Of a DNA stretch of 64,000 bases, positions 34,901 through 45,302 are shown in pieces. Source of the stretch: Leptodontidium sp. MPI-SDFR-AT-0119. Its lineage: Eukaryota > Ascomycota > Leotiomycetes > Helotiales > Leptodontidiaceae. The position numbers and the translations under genes were made by a program. The stretch spans positions 6,262,001 to 6,326,000 of the forward strand of contig JAHLEZ010000001.1 in the NCBI GenBank assembly GCA_020726505.1, read 5' to 3'. The notes under the pieces were generated by a model. It was not told the origin of the DNA and made no database searches. It saw only the letters and a program-made list of their open reading frames with translations. Numbering within the stretch: the stretch's first letter is position 1; every line of letters starts with the position of its first letter.

Positions 34901-36460
34901 ATGGCCGATCAAGAAAAGGGGCCCGATCCTCCACCAATCAGTGGCGTTTTAGGAGAAGAGGGACAAGAGCAAGAATCCTCAACACCACCAACCGCCACCC
35001 CAGAAATCCCCTACAGCATCTTTACTACACCCCAAAAAGCACTCATCATAACCCTCGTCTCAATAGCAGCCACCTTCTCAGGCTTCGCATCCAACATCTA
35101 CTTCCCCGCTATACCTACCCTCTCACGCTCCCTCTCCGTCTCCCCGGAACTCATAAACCTAACCGTGACTTCATACATGATATTCCAAGGCCTCTCGCCC
35201 TCCATCTGGGGAGCCGTAGCAGACGTTCACGGACGTCGCATCACGTATATCCTCACATTCATCGTCTTCATAGGCGCGTGCATTGGACTCGCTGAGACGA
35301 GATATTACTACCAATTGCTTATCTTGAGATGTTTGCAAAGTGCGGGGAGCGCGAGTACGATTGCGATTGGTGCCGGTGTTGTAGGTGATATCACAAGGAG
35401 GGAGGAGAGGGGCGGGTATATGGGTGTTTACCAAGCGGGTTTACTCGCTCCTGTTGCGGTAGCGCCGGTTCTAGGTGGGATATTTGCGCAAACGCTGGGG
35501 TGGAGGGCGATTTTTTGGTTCTTGACTATTTACGGTGGTGCATTCCTCGTTATACTCGTGATTGTCTTACCGGAAACTCTCAGGGCGATAGTAGGAAATG
35601 GATCGAGACCAGTCAAAGGGCTTTCGAATTCGCTACTCTCATATATCCAACGCCGTCGACATCCTCTCTCGCCAGAGGAGCTAGAGGAGCTACAACGCTC
35701 GATAACGTCCAACTCTAGGACTAGGAATGGAAAGAAAAAGCTCTCCGTCGATATTCTGAGTCCTATCAAGATAATCCTAAGCATCGAAGTTACTTTCGCA
35801 ATTCTCTTCCTTTCTATCTACTACACCGTCTGGCAAATGACCATCGCTGTAACATCCACACTCTTCGCCCGCACCTACCACCTCTCCGAGCTGCACATCG
35901 GTCTCACATTCATCGGCAACGGAGTCGGTTGTATAATCGGCACTTTGACCACGGGGAAATTCCTCGATTTCGACTACCGCCATTTCAAAGCCTCGTTTAC
36001 TGGCTCTGCGGAGGATTTCCCGCTTGAGAAAGCGAGATTGAGGACCTTGTATGTGTGGAGTGTGTTGCAGATGGGTGCGTGTTTGGTGTTTGGATGGACG
36101 TTGGAGAAGGGTGTGCATATTACTGTTCCTATTATATGTACGTTTATCCTGGGTTGGGCAGCGACTAGTATTATCAGTGTGGTGTCAACTTTCATGGTGG
36201 ATATTTATCCGAAGAAGGGAGCGAGTGCTACGGCTGCGGTGAATCTGTTGAGGTGTTTGATGGGGGCTGGGGGTACGGCGGCGGTGTTGCCCCTTGTTAA
36301 TCGGATTGGAGCGGGCTGGACTTTTACGTTCCTTGTTGGTGTTATGGTTGTTGCGTTGGGGTTAGTGGAGGTTCAGATGAGGAGGGGGTTGGGGTGGAGG
36401 AAGAGGAGGGCGAGGAAAGAGGTAGAGAAGGAGAGGGTGAGAGAGGAGGATACAACGTGA
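34901..36460 (+). CDS. MFS drug:H+ antiporter, DHA1 family
   Basis: This is a 519-residue, 12-helix plasma-membrane transporter of the DHA1 group (Qdr/Aqr-like multidrug and organic-acid exporters). The first helix region is ALIITLVSIAATFSGFASNI followed by YFPAIPTLSRSL. The A-motif loop reads GAVADVHGRR, and the antiporter C-motif region follows GGYMGVYQAGLLAPVAVAP with LGGIFAQTLGWRAIFWFL. A cytoplasmic loop (about residues 230-300) splits the two halves. The C-terminal tail is Arg/Lys/Glu-rich. It is a single exon, and ATG 34901 places a short hydrophilic head before the first helix. The exported compound cannot be told from sequence. Confidence 0.88.
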   Translation: MADQEKGPDPPPISGVLGEEGQEQESSTPPTATPEIPYSIFTTPQKALIITLVSIAATFSGFASNIYFPAIPTLSRSLSVSPELINLTVTSYMIFQGLSPSIWGAVADVHGRRITYILTFIVFIGACIGLAETRYYYQLLILRCLQSAGSASTIAIGAGVVGDITRREERGGYMGVYQAGLLAPVAVAPVLGGIFAQTLGWRAIFWFLTIYGGAFLVILVIVLPETLRAIVGNGSRPVKGLSNSLLSYIQRRRHPLSPEELEELQRSITSNSRTRNGKKKLSVDILSPIKIILSIEVTFAILFLSIYYTVWQMTIAVTSTLFARTYHLSELHIGLTFIGNGVGCIIGTLTTGKFLDFDYRHFKASFTGSAEDFPLEKARLRTLYVWSVLQMGACLVFGWTLEKGVHITVPIICTFILGWAATSIISVVSTFMVDIYPKKGASATAAVNLLRCLMGAGGTAAVLPLVNRIGAGWTFTFLVGVMVVALGLVEVQMRRGLGWRKRRARKEVEKERVREEDTT

Positions 36461-37045
36461 TATTAAGTCTTGTGTGCGAGTGATCCTTACATTAGACCAA
36501 TGATGTGATCTCCATCATACATCTGGACTTCCGGTACTAGTCTCAGATCTTAAACCAGTATAGTGCTTTACGAGCATTTCCGGACTACCAATCCATCGGT
36601 TTCTCGCTTCGTGGTGTTTTGATTCCGAGATGAAAAGACCCCACAGGATTTTGAAGTTTAAGTGGAGCCCAATGCGGGAGCGGGAACTACTCCACCTTTG
36701 GACTAGCTCCATTCCGAAAATATCTTTCCTATAAGACTCATGCGAAGAAAGTGAAGTTAAAGGAGTGTGAACTATAGCGAAGTTACTAATAGCCCTCTAA
36801 TAAGTATTGGAACTTTGTTGCAAACTTTGAATTTGATTCAAAACTTCTATCATGCTCGTCGGGGTTTCTTGCCTCGGATTTTCATTCTTTCATCCCTGCC
36901 CTGTTGACCGAAAAGAAAAAATCGGCTGCAGCAGCTTCGCGCCGATAACGCTAAGATTAGCACCAGAGTGACGCATAACATCTCTCCCATCAACAACCTT
37001 TCTTCCTCTCTTCATGATACCCATTGTACAATATCCTTCCTCATA
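36461..37045. other. Intergenic, ARG8 promoter side
   Basis: No gene. I looked for the TGACTC/TGACTA sites of the Gcn4/Cpc1 general amino-acid control and cannot claim one with confidence here. Confidence 0.4.
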
Positions 37046-38647
37046 ATGGCTCTCCGAATATCCGCAAAGCGAGTGGCAGCTACTCTTAAAGCTGGCAATA
37101 CATCCCCGTCCTTCAATGGCATCCTGAAGAGGAATGCATCGCAAGCAGCAGCCGCAGCAACGAATCTGCCAGAGTCGACTCGAAATGAAATCTACGTATG
37201 TGCTATACACACCCATGAAGATAGAAGAGGAATATACTGATTAGATTACCTGCAGCGCGAAGCCAGTCTCTCGAACCCTGATCCAGCAGCAGATTCATCC
37301 ACCGCAGCTCTGGTCAACGAACAAGCCCCATACATGGTGAAGACCTACGTCCGACCCCCGCCAATGTTCGTGAAGGGCAAGGGATGCTATCTCTGGGACG
37401 TCGAGAACAGGAAATACCTCGATTTTACAGCAGGAATAGCAGTTAATGCATTGGGACACTGTGACCCAGAGATAACAAACATCATTGCCGATCAGGTATG
37501 TCCTTCCAAAGCAGAAATATGCCTTACCAAGACCCAGCCCCTGCCAACTGACACTCAATCTTCGTAGGCCAAAACCCTCATTCACACCTCGAATCTATAC
37601 CACAATCCTTGGACCGGCGCTCTCTCCGAATTACTGGTACAAAAGACTCTCGAGTCGGGATCCATGCATGATGCGCGAGCAGTATTCATCTGCAACTCTG
37701 GCACCGAAGCCAACGAAGCCGCCATAAAGTTCGCCCGCAAGTCAGGCAAAGTCCTCGATCCATCCGGTGCCAAACACGAAGTCGTATCTTTCAACGGTGC
37801 CTTCCACGGCCGAACAATGGGTGCTCTGTCCGCAACTCCAAATCCGAAATACCAGAAGCCATTCTCGCCCATGTTACCTGGTTTTAAATATGGGACATAT
37901 AATGATGTAGCTGCTATCAACGAGCTCGTCACGGAAAAGACATGCGGTGTTATTGTGGAGCCTATCCAGGGCGAGGGAGGAGTCATTGTAGGATCAGAGG
38001 AATTCCTTATTGCGTTGGCGAAGAGGTGTAGGGAAGTTGGCGCTGTGTTGATCTACGATGAGATTCAATGCGGGCTTGGCCGAACAGGCAAGTTCTGGGC
38101 TCACGCTTCGCTGCCACAATCAGCACACCCAGACATCATCACTACAGCCAAGGCACTGGGTAACGGATTCCCAATCGGAGCTACAATCGTCAACGGGAAC
38201 GTGAGCGAGAAGATCGTAGTTGGAGACCACGGAACGACATTCGGTGGCAACCCCCTCGGAGCCCGTCTAGCACACTACATTGTCAGCCGCCTCTCGGACC
38301 CCAAACTCCTAGCCTCCGCATCAACCAAGAGCGAATTCTTCAAGAAGCACTTCGTGGCCCTACAAAACAAGTACCCAGAACTCGTTAAGGAGATCCGAGG
38401 AAAGGGTCTGCATTTGGGTCTCCAACTCACGCAAGACCCTACACCAATTGTGACGGCTGCTAGGGAGAGGGGCTTGCTTGTCATTACCGCGGGCACGAAT
38501 ACGTTGCGCTTTGTGCCTAGTTTGACGATCACTGAGGGTGAGATTCAAGAGGGTATGGAGATTTTGGATGAGGCTATGAGGGTGGCGACGCAAGGGGAGG
38601 GACCGGCTGGAAAGCAGGTTAAGGGCGAGGTTGACTCGCGAAACTAA
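37046..38647 (+). CDS. ARG8: Acetylornithine aminotransferase, mitochondrial
   Basis: This PLP enzyme converts N-acetylglutamate semialdehyde to N-acetylornithine in the mitochondrial part of arginine synthesis. The 489-residue protein has a basic, Ala/Ser-rich presequence, DFTAGIAVNALGHCDPEI, FICNSGTEANEAAIKFARK, GAFHGRTMGALSATPNPKY, EPIQGEGGV, the metal-free acidic pair in LIYDEIQCGLGRTGKFWAH and the PLP lysine in TTAKALGNGFPIGA. Exons are 37046-37195, 37256-37495 and 37568-38647, all joined in phase 0 with GT-AG introns. The C-terminus is normal for the family. The next enzyme but two in the same pathway, ornithine carbamoyltransferase, lies 4.8 kb downstream on the other strand. Confidence 0.96.
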
Positions 38648-39323
38648 TGGTCGTGGTTTTGTTGGAGATGATTTTGCTGCATAAGGTGCTAGGAGTTTGG
38701 AGTTGGTGGATATACAAAAGTTCCGTGTAGTGATACTGGACGTTGCAATCTAATTCGAGAATTCGATTTATTGGACACCAGCTTTCTTATGCGTATTCTT
38801 TTCTTCTTTGTTCTTGACCCTTTCCTATGCGTGCTTTGTCTTGTACTTCGCTCTTGAGAAGTTCGCCTGTCATGGGTCCGAGTGACCTCTTCGCCAGTGA
38901 CGAAGATTCGACCATTAGGAACTCCACTCGTTTCGTGTAGGTTGCCTATTTTGGAATTCTCGGTCTCTAGTAAGTAATTTTGCCCCTTTCTCATTTAAAC
39001 CATTTTTTGTGATGTTGTCGCTCCAGTGGCGGAGATACCTCACAGCTGAAAGCAAACCACGACATAGAAGCTTAAGCTTGGTATTGCGTAACACCAACTC
39101 ATTCACAAGATCCAACCAGATCCAACCATCAGCCTCATCTTCGCGACAGTGACATCAATGTTTTGAAACCTCGCAACGAAGTATGGCAAGTTTTCGAACC
39201 CAAACTTCCATTCTAAACAACTATATACATCCAACTGTAGTATCGTATCAACTGCTAAACAGTAAGACTTTACATCTGTCTGACAAGAAGGTTGCTGATC
39301 TCCTCAACATGTACCCCGGTCAC
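38648..39323. other. Convergent 3' intergenic
   Basis: This is the space between ARG8 and the Egh16-like gene. It contains no gene. Confidence 0.5.
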
Positions 39324-39462
39324 CTACGCAGCGAAGGATAAGGCACGACGGTTGTTGTTGTTGTTACGGCCGAATCCGTTTCCGAATCGTCCATTTCCGT
39401 TTCCGTTGCTGGTAGCTGCGTTTCCATTCGTTGCCGCATTGCCATTGCCATTTGTAGCAGCG

Positions 39463-39497
<35 letters not shown>

Positions 39498-40473
39498 CGT
39501 AGCAGCCCCGCCCCTGTTCGTGGCAGCATTTCCATTTCCATTCCCAGCTCCAGCTCCAGCATTCTTAGAAGCTCCATTCCCCTTCCCCTTCCCCTTCTTC
39601 GCAGCACCTGTAGCCGCGGCAGCGGCGGTACTCGTCGCAGCAGCGGCGTCAATAGCAGCCGGGGCAGTAGCCAGAGCCGCAGAATCGATATCAAGCAGTG
39701 CATCGGCGATTTCAACACCTTGGTCATCGACTGTTGCGGCTGCGGCATTGCCTTTATTGGCATCTGCGAGATCGAGCTGGTTCTGGTTGACTTGGGCGAG
39801 GACACCCTCCAGAGTTTGAGCCGTGTCGATCGTGTTGGCTGAGTTCTTGCTGGCGGCTGTGTCGGTTTGTTGGACGGCGAAGCAGCCTCCGAATGGACCT
39901 GCTGCGGCAGAGTTGAAGCAGCGAACGGTGCAGACATTTCCGGTTGAAGCTATTTCCAAGTTAGTTAATCGTCACTGGTCCCTCTGGTTAGGCGGGTGAC
40001 TTACCTCCAATACAAGCCATATCAGCAGGCATGGTAACGGAAAGGTTAATGACTCCATTCACCGCCGCCTTTTCCGTGACATCAAGTGGTGTCTGGCCAT
40101 TGAAACCGTTGGCATTACCCTTGAGATCGAGATCGCATGTATAGGGCCCAGCGCCATTGGCATCGACTTGGTTGATTGCAACGTCCACTTTGCTTCCAGC
40201 ACTGACGGATGTGACGGTCTTGGCAATCAACTGGTTCTCGGTATTCTCGCCAATGTCGATGTTGCCTCCGAGGAGAGTCCTCCCGCACTCATTGACGACA
40301 TTGGTGGTGATCTCTTCCAGGTTGATGATATTTGCATCGTTGGCCTTCAGGTCGATTTGAAGCGGTAAGCTGGCAGGTCCTTTCTCTCCCTGTGCGGACT
40401 GGATGACACCCTGGGCGTTGGCAACAGCTACCAAAGCTGGAGCCCAGCAAAGCATCTGGATTAAAGAAGGCAT
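39324..40473 (-). CDS. Egh16-like secreted protein (GAS/MAS family)
   Basis: This belongs to the Egh16H/GAS1/MAS3 family of small secreted proteins found in plant-associated and other filamentous fungi and often induced in appressoria; the molecular function is unknown. The 364-residue protein has a signal peptide (MPSLIQMLCWAPALVAVANA), the conserved region from GVIQSAQGEKGPASLPLQID through CGRTLLGGNIDIGENTENQ, the MPADMACIG motif and the Cys pattern of NVCTVRCFNSAAAGPFGGC. Exons are 40473-40005 (GTAAGT) and 39949-39324 and join in phase 1. The C-terminal third is low-complexity Gly/Asn/Ala, with a run of 12 Asn encoded by a GTT repeat (read on the plus strand). That tail is longer and more repetitive than I expect for the family. 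Confidence 0.85.
39462..39497 (-). repeat. AAC trinucleotide microsatellite (12 Asn codons)
   Basis: This is (GTT)12 on the plus strand, inside the Egh16-like coding region. Repeat number is expected to vary between isolates. Confidence 0.9.
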
Positions 40474-41479
40474 TTTCGATTCGGTGAATATTTTTGATAG
40501 ACTGGTTGAATAGGAAGTTTTATGTTGGAGCTGATTGATCTGCTGGAAGATATCGAAAACTTAAAAAAGGGTGCACAGCACTGATGGAAGAAATACAATT
40601 AAAGGACGAACGAGAGAATCAGGCCAGCCGGCAGATGTGAAAGAAGCAGATGAGGAAGAGAGAACAAGAGAAAGGACAGGAAAATGTCAGGAAACATGGG
40701 ACGACAGCCAGTTATACTGTAGATGGCAGGGCATGTCATGCGGCTCTTGGCGGCTCTCAAACACCCGACCTTCCGGCCTTTACCTTAAGCAAACGTCAGG
40801 TGGCGTGAGGATGGTTGATGACAGGCATAGAAAGAGAAGATTGCCATACAGGAGGCACATCATACTGTGGCGTGGAACGGGTGTCGTCGCGCGCAGGTGG
40901 AGCCGGTGGATGTGCGCTGGGGGTGTCCTCGAGGAAGAAGGTGGAACCGGTGGATCGACGGCGAGACGAGACCTTGTTTGGATGTTTGACAGATGCCGAT
41001 GCATGTCCGTACAGGCCGAAATCAATTTCCTTCGTAGATCAAAGATCTCAACTCATCTGGTACATTATAAGCATAATCAATTATCCTCTCGGCCTTCAAA
41101 CTACTCGCTCAGACAGCCATCCGCACATATTTGAGGCTTTGTTGTTTACACGTGACTGACAAACCAGGAACCCCTTTCTTAAGCGAGATGTTTGAAACGA
41201 CACTTCGGCTTCGATAATCGACCGATCTGATCCACAGTAGGCTGGACTGTGAAAATCCTCAAACATCAGCCTCTTGGCTGTCGCGCAAAGCTTAGGCAGT
41301 ACAAGATCTGCCTTCCAAGGACTCTGTCGATGTCGATTATCCCCTTCAGGCTGTGCCGCCTGTAGTGCCACGCTAAGTTACCCTGCACCCCAGGGTATGG
41401 TGGTCCTAGCGCCGGTATTAATAAAAAGGTAAACAAAGCCTTTATCTCTACCAAAATACCTACTATTTTATTATTATCG
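40474..41479. other. Intergenic, promoter of the Egh16-like gene and unrecognised sequence
   Basis: No coding family is recognised. The right part (41100 onward) becomes repeat-like and leads into transposon relics. Confidence 0.4.
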
Positions 41480-41700
41480 CGATGCCTACTTAAGCAGTTC
41501 AAGATCCCATTGATGCGGGAACCCTCCGGCTTGCGGAAAAGCTATTAAGCACTAAGGGGACGCATTTTGAGCCTATGGATTGCCCCGACTTTGATATGGA
41601 GTTGCACTTACTTGAAGACGCGTCTCTTGATGATCCGATTACCCTTTTTACATAGTATTATACGCCTGAAATGGTCGATCGCCTCCGAAAGCAGCTATAG
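41480..41700 (+). mobile_element. PiggyBac-like transposase N-terminal relic
   Basis: One plus-strand frame reads THFEPMDCPDFDMELHLLED then DDPITLFT, TAG, YYTPEMVDRLRKQL. The DPIxLFxxYYTPExVD pattern is that of piggyBac-type transposases just before the catalytic domain. Stops and the absence of the catalytic part show it is dead. Assignment is moderate. Confidence 0.4.
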
Positions 41701-41849
41701 TGAAACACAACAAAGATAAGAAACCTCGCTTAAAGACTCTTCATAATCGCTACACGACTTAGAAGCACATATTTCCTGTAAGCCTCTTGCAGTTGCACTT
41801 CTTTTAGTGATCTTTTGCCTCACCTCAAAGCCTACAGACGCTGTAGCCC

Positions 41850-42196
41850 ACTGTATAATGGACGATTACAGTGTTGTACGCCCGCGGATCAGGAAGCTTA
41901 CAGGGCCTAACTACAGGCCTTGGAGCGTACAAGTCAAACGACCTTTACGAGGCCAGTCCCTTTAGAGTATCGTCGAATTAGGGGTTCATACCCCCGTAGC
42001 TACAGGGGCACCGGCCCCTAAAGCAACTGAAGGGGAGCCTGTAGGGGCTCCCACTAGACCCTCTGGTAGCGGCTCTATAGGGAGTACTATAGGGAGTACT
42101 ATAGGGGGTTCAGGGAAAGATAGCGACCTTACAAATTCCCTGTCTTTATGGGTCAACTCTGTGAGTGAACCGTCGATAGAAGTTGGCAAATCCTAA
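41850..42196 (+). mobile_element. Ty1/copia gag relic
   Basis: The frame gives MDDYSVVRPRIRKLTGPNYR, then PWSVQVKRPLRGQSL, a TAG (41963-41965) and SIVELGV. This is the start of fungal copia Gag, in which Trp normally follows QSL, so the TAG fits TGG changed on the opposite strand. A short tandem unit (AGGGAGTACTAT twice near 42076-42100) sits in the linker. Confidence 0.55.
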
Positions 42197-42199
42197 GAA

Positions 42200-42650
42200 A
42201 GATTGTACTTCCTTGACGTTGGTGGGTCTATTCTACTCGACGACTGTCTTGATCTTTTTAGGATTCATGGCTAGTCTTGTGGTGGTGACTACGTAGCCTA
42301 GGAAAACGACCTCTTTCACGTTGAAGTGACACTTCTCTGGTTTAAGGAGCATGAAAGCGGCTTCCAGCTTCTCGAGGATAGCTGTCACATCCTTCACGTG
42401 TTGTTCCTCTATTTTAGAGTTGACCAAAATGTCGTCCAAGTAGCATATGCAAGTTACGCCCAAGTACTGCCGCAAAATATTGTTGATCAGACGCTAAAAT
42501 GTGGCAGGTGCGTTCGTTATGCCGAAAGGCATGACCGTGTACCCGTAGTGACCGAAACGCGTGTGAAATGCTGCTTTTTCCTCTTCTCCCTCAGCCATCC
42601 TAATGAGGTTGTAACATCCATCGCTATTGTTTCAAGCAATAGCCCAGGAG
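42200..42650 (-). mobile_element. Ty3/gypsy reverse transcriptase relic
   Basis: The minus strand encodes [33 protein letters not shown], then ICYLDDILVNSK with the YLDD catalytic box, EKCHFNVKEVVFLGYVV and VKEVQSFLGFANFY. These are consecutive RT motifs of Ty3/gypsy Pol. TAG codons at 42496-42494 and 42235-42233 replace expected Gln and Trp. No LTRs, protease, RNase H or integrase were recognised nearby, so only an RT fragment remains. Confidence 0.8.
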
Positions 42651-43418
42651 CAAGCCTAGTGAGTCCTTTCCTTTTGAGTCCGATACCCATTGGTAATGGA
42701 ATGTGAAGCTAACGCGGCACAGGCCTGTCAAGTGTGTCTACTGCCGTACACCATGGAAAGGCGATGAGGAAAGTATTGAGCGAATTAACAAGAGCGGTTA
42801 AGTTAACGAGGAGGGATATGTTAGTGTCGCTGGTGAGCTAGGTCTTAGTGGTCACCGCGATATGAGCACGTATCACTAGTACTAGGTTCGACATGAGTTC
42901 GGTGGTGGTTACTACTAGGCGACTTTAAGGACCAATGAGAGCGTCAACGTATGACTCGGATGTGCTGTAAGAGTTTGGGAGAACGAGATAGGATAGTGGG
43001 GAAGGCGTTGCTAGGGGATACCTATTTGCTTTCACGCGGAAGTGAGGTGTACGATGTGCTTGTTTCGGAGTGGCAGTAGTCGAGACGGCGAACTAGTTAG
43101 GCATACAACACTGTGTCACAATTGCTAGACCATTTATATACACGAAAGAGACAGAAGTTAAGCGAGAAGAACTCTTACTGAGGATCGACGCTATATTCTA
43201 TTTTTTTAATATCTTTTTAAACGCCAGACTTTTGAATTAGTATTTTCATTGGATACGTAGCCTACCAGGTAGCTCTTCTCAGCTTCAATACCTGAAATGG
43301 TTATTAACATTGAGTCATTGGAACAACGAGACCAGAGGCTGCCTTCTGAACAGAGACTGTGCTTGTGTTCAGAGCCAGCTTCTCAACTTCTAAGCGTGAA
43401 AGTGTGCAAAATTTACAT
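42651..43418. other. Degraded repeat-like DNA
   Basis: No open frame of note. This is probably further decay of the gypsy element; I could not recognise specific motifs. Confidence 0.35.
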
Positions 43419-44589
43419 TTACACAATCTTGCCCTTATTAACAACGAAGCCTTCTAGAGCAGCTAAAACAAGGTGGTTAGCAAGACACGCACGAGTCCAA
43501 AGTGAAACAGCACTTACAGATAGCAGCCCAAAGCCTATTCTCAGCCTCTGGGAATACCAAACTCCTAGGACTATAAAACACCTCATCAGCAACCTCCTCA
43601 GGATGCCTTGGTAAGCAATGCATGAACTTCCAGCCCTCCTTCGCACCGCCCCTCTTCGCTAACTCATTCGTGATCTGATACCCCGCGAAAGCTTTCAAGC
43701 GCTTCGCCGTCTCCTCTTCCTGTCCCATCGACACCCATGTATCTGTCACTAGGATATCCGCGTTCTTGATAGCTTCCTCTGGGACATTCGTCTCGGAGAG
43801 CTTGCCTGGTGACACCACGCCTTCGGTGAATGAGAGGATGATATCGCGCATGCGGGAGGGGATCTCATAGCCCTTTGGCGCGGCGACGGAGATGTCCACA
43901 CCTAATTTCAGAGCACCTATCGCGAGGTCGAAAAGGACATTATTCGCGTCTCCAACCCATGCAATCTTCAGTCCTTCTAGACCTAGACTTGCAGCTTTGT
44001 TACCTGAAGCAGGGGAAGAGGGGAACGCTTCGTGGATGGTGAGGAAATCGGCGATGGTTTGGAGAGGGTGGAAGTCTTCTGACAGGGCGTTTATGACGGG
44101 TACAGAGGAGTGCTTTGCCAGATCTGCGACGTCGGAGTGAGGGCCTACGCGGGCCACCATGCAGGATGTCATGCTAGAGATTACGAGGGATGTGTCGTAG
44201 AGGGACTCGTTGACGCCGAGCTGGATGTCGTCTTTGCCTAGGAACATGGGGTGGCCGCCCATGGTGGTGACTGCTGCTTCAGTGGAGACTCGTGTGCGTG
44301 TTGAGCGCTTGTTGAACATCATTGCTACTGTCTTGCCGGAGAGGGCGCCTTGGAGGTTGGTGGGTGTAGTGCCGGACTTGATGGCTGCTTTGGAGGACGA
44401 GGCATTGCGGACGAGGGTGGTGAGCTCGGTGGGAGTGAGGTCTGCGATGGAGAGGAGATGGCGAGGTGCGAAGGGCGAGGTGAGGGGTGTTGCTGGTGAG
44501 GAGGCTAGGGAATAGCTGCGCTTAGATGAAGGTTTAGAGAGCTGTTGGAGAGCTGCTCGAGCTGGGCGGAGGTGGGCTGTGGACGGCAT
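43419..44589 (-). CDS. ARG3: Ornithine carbamoyltransferase, mitochondrial
   Basis: The enzyme makes citrulline from ornithine and carbamoyl phosphate in the mitochondrial matrix. The gene is called argB in Aspergillus, ARG3 in yeast and arg-12 in Neurospora. The 371-residue protein has a basic presequence, HLLSIADLTPTELTTLV, the carbamoyl-phosphate site MFNKRSTRTRVS, HPMFLGKDDIQLGVNESLYD, FHPLQTIADFLTIHE, WVGDANNVLFDLAIGA and the ornithine-site MHCLPRHPEEV. Exon 1 is 44589-43518 and exon 2 is 43462-43419; the GTAAGT..TTTAG intron joins in phase 1 to give the normal ISALEGFVVNKGKIV end. Start at 44589. Confidence 0.96.
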
Positions 44590-45302
44590 CTTGACGAGTC
44601 AATTGGATGGATTATGGTTCAATTGACAAAAGCGGAGAGAGATAGAAAGAAGCAAGGCAAGATATACTTGTGGGAGCTGTGAGTCAGAAATAGTGGAAGT
44701 GTCAAGTGAAAAGTTGAAGCTGAAAGAAATACCTACGGCGGCACTTGAAAGTCTCGTCACGAAATTTTGCTGCATGTGAGTCTTTGAGTCTTTCGTCGTC
44801 CCAAGCTTGTGGCGTTTGGCGCTTCCTTGGCGCTGGGCTGATTCACGTGACCCCATTCATGATTGATAATTTGTACACGAATATAAGAGGTCATACTCCT
44901 GTATATCTGTTACCAAAAGTAAGGAGGTACTTCCGTACGAACGAAGAGAGGGCTTAGCGCTGCGGCGCGAGGCATACACACCAAAAAATATATGCGTTTC
45001 CATATCTTCCTGTTGGGCCCCTTTGAATCTTAGCGTCTTTTGGAGCGGCCGCATTCCACTCTCTCCAGATGTTCAGTCTCACTCCAACCCCGTTCTATCT
45101 TTCCAGCATCCAGTCCTATTCCAACCTTCCATCAACTTGAATCCTTCATACCCTCTATCTAACTGCATCCTGTTCTTTAAAGGCGACATAATCAATTCCA
45201 TCGCTCATGGTCTCATGAGCTTGGGATCTCCAGCTGCACTGGGGACGAAACGAGGATGTTCTGGCTAGTCTCTGCTACAATCTAAGTCAACAAAGAGCCA
45301 CG
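44590..45302. other. Divergent promoter region
   Basis: This lies between the OTC gene (minus) and the membrane-protein gene (plus). It contains no gene. Confidence 0.5.

Noticed and set aside
20294..36460. A secondary-metabolite cluster (UstYa-like, methyltransferase, DHA1 exporter)
   Set aside because: The three genes are separated by housekeeping genes (DFR1, CBP3, JAC1), and there is no synthase, synthetase or precursor-peptide gene.
39292..39937. Long hydrophobic or Thr/Met-rich frames on both strands
   Set aside because: They are shadows of the Gly/Asn/Ala repeat tail of the Egh16-like gene.
26835..44589. A mitochondrial gene cluster (CBP3, JAC1, ARG8, OTC)
   Set aside because: Four mitochondrial proteins among about seventeen genes is within chance; only the ARG8-OTC pair shares a pathway.
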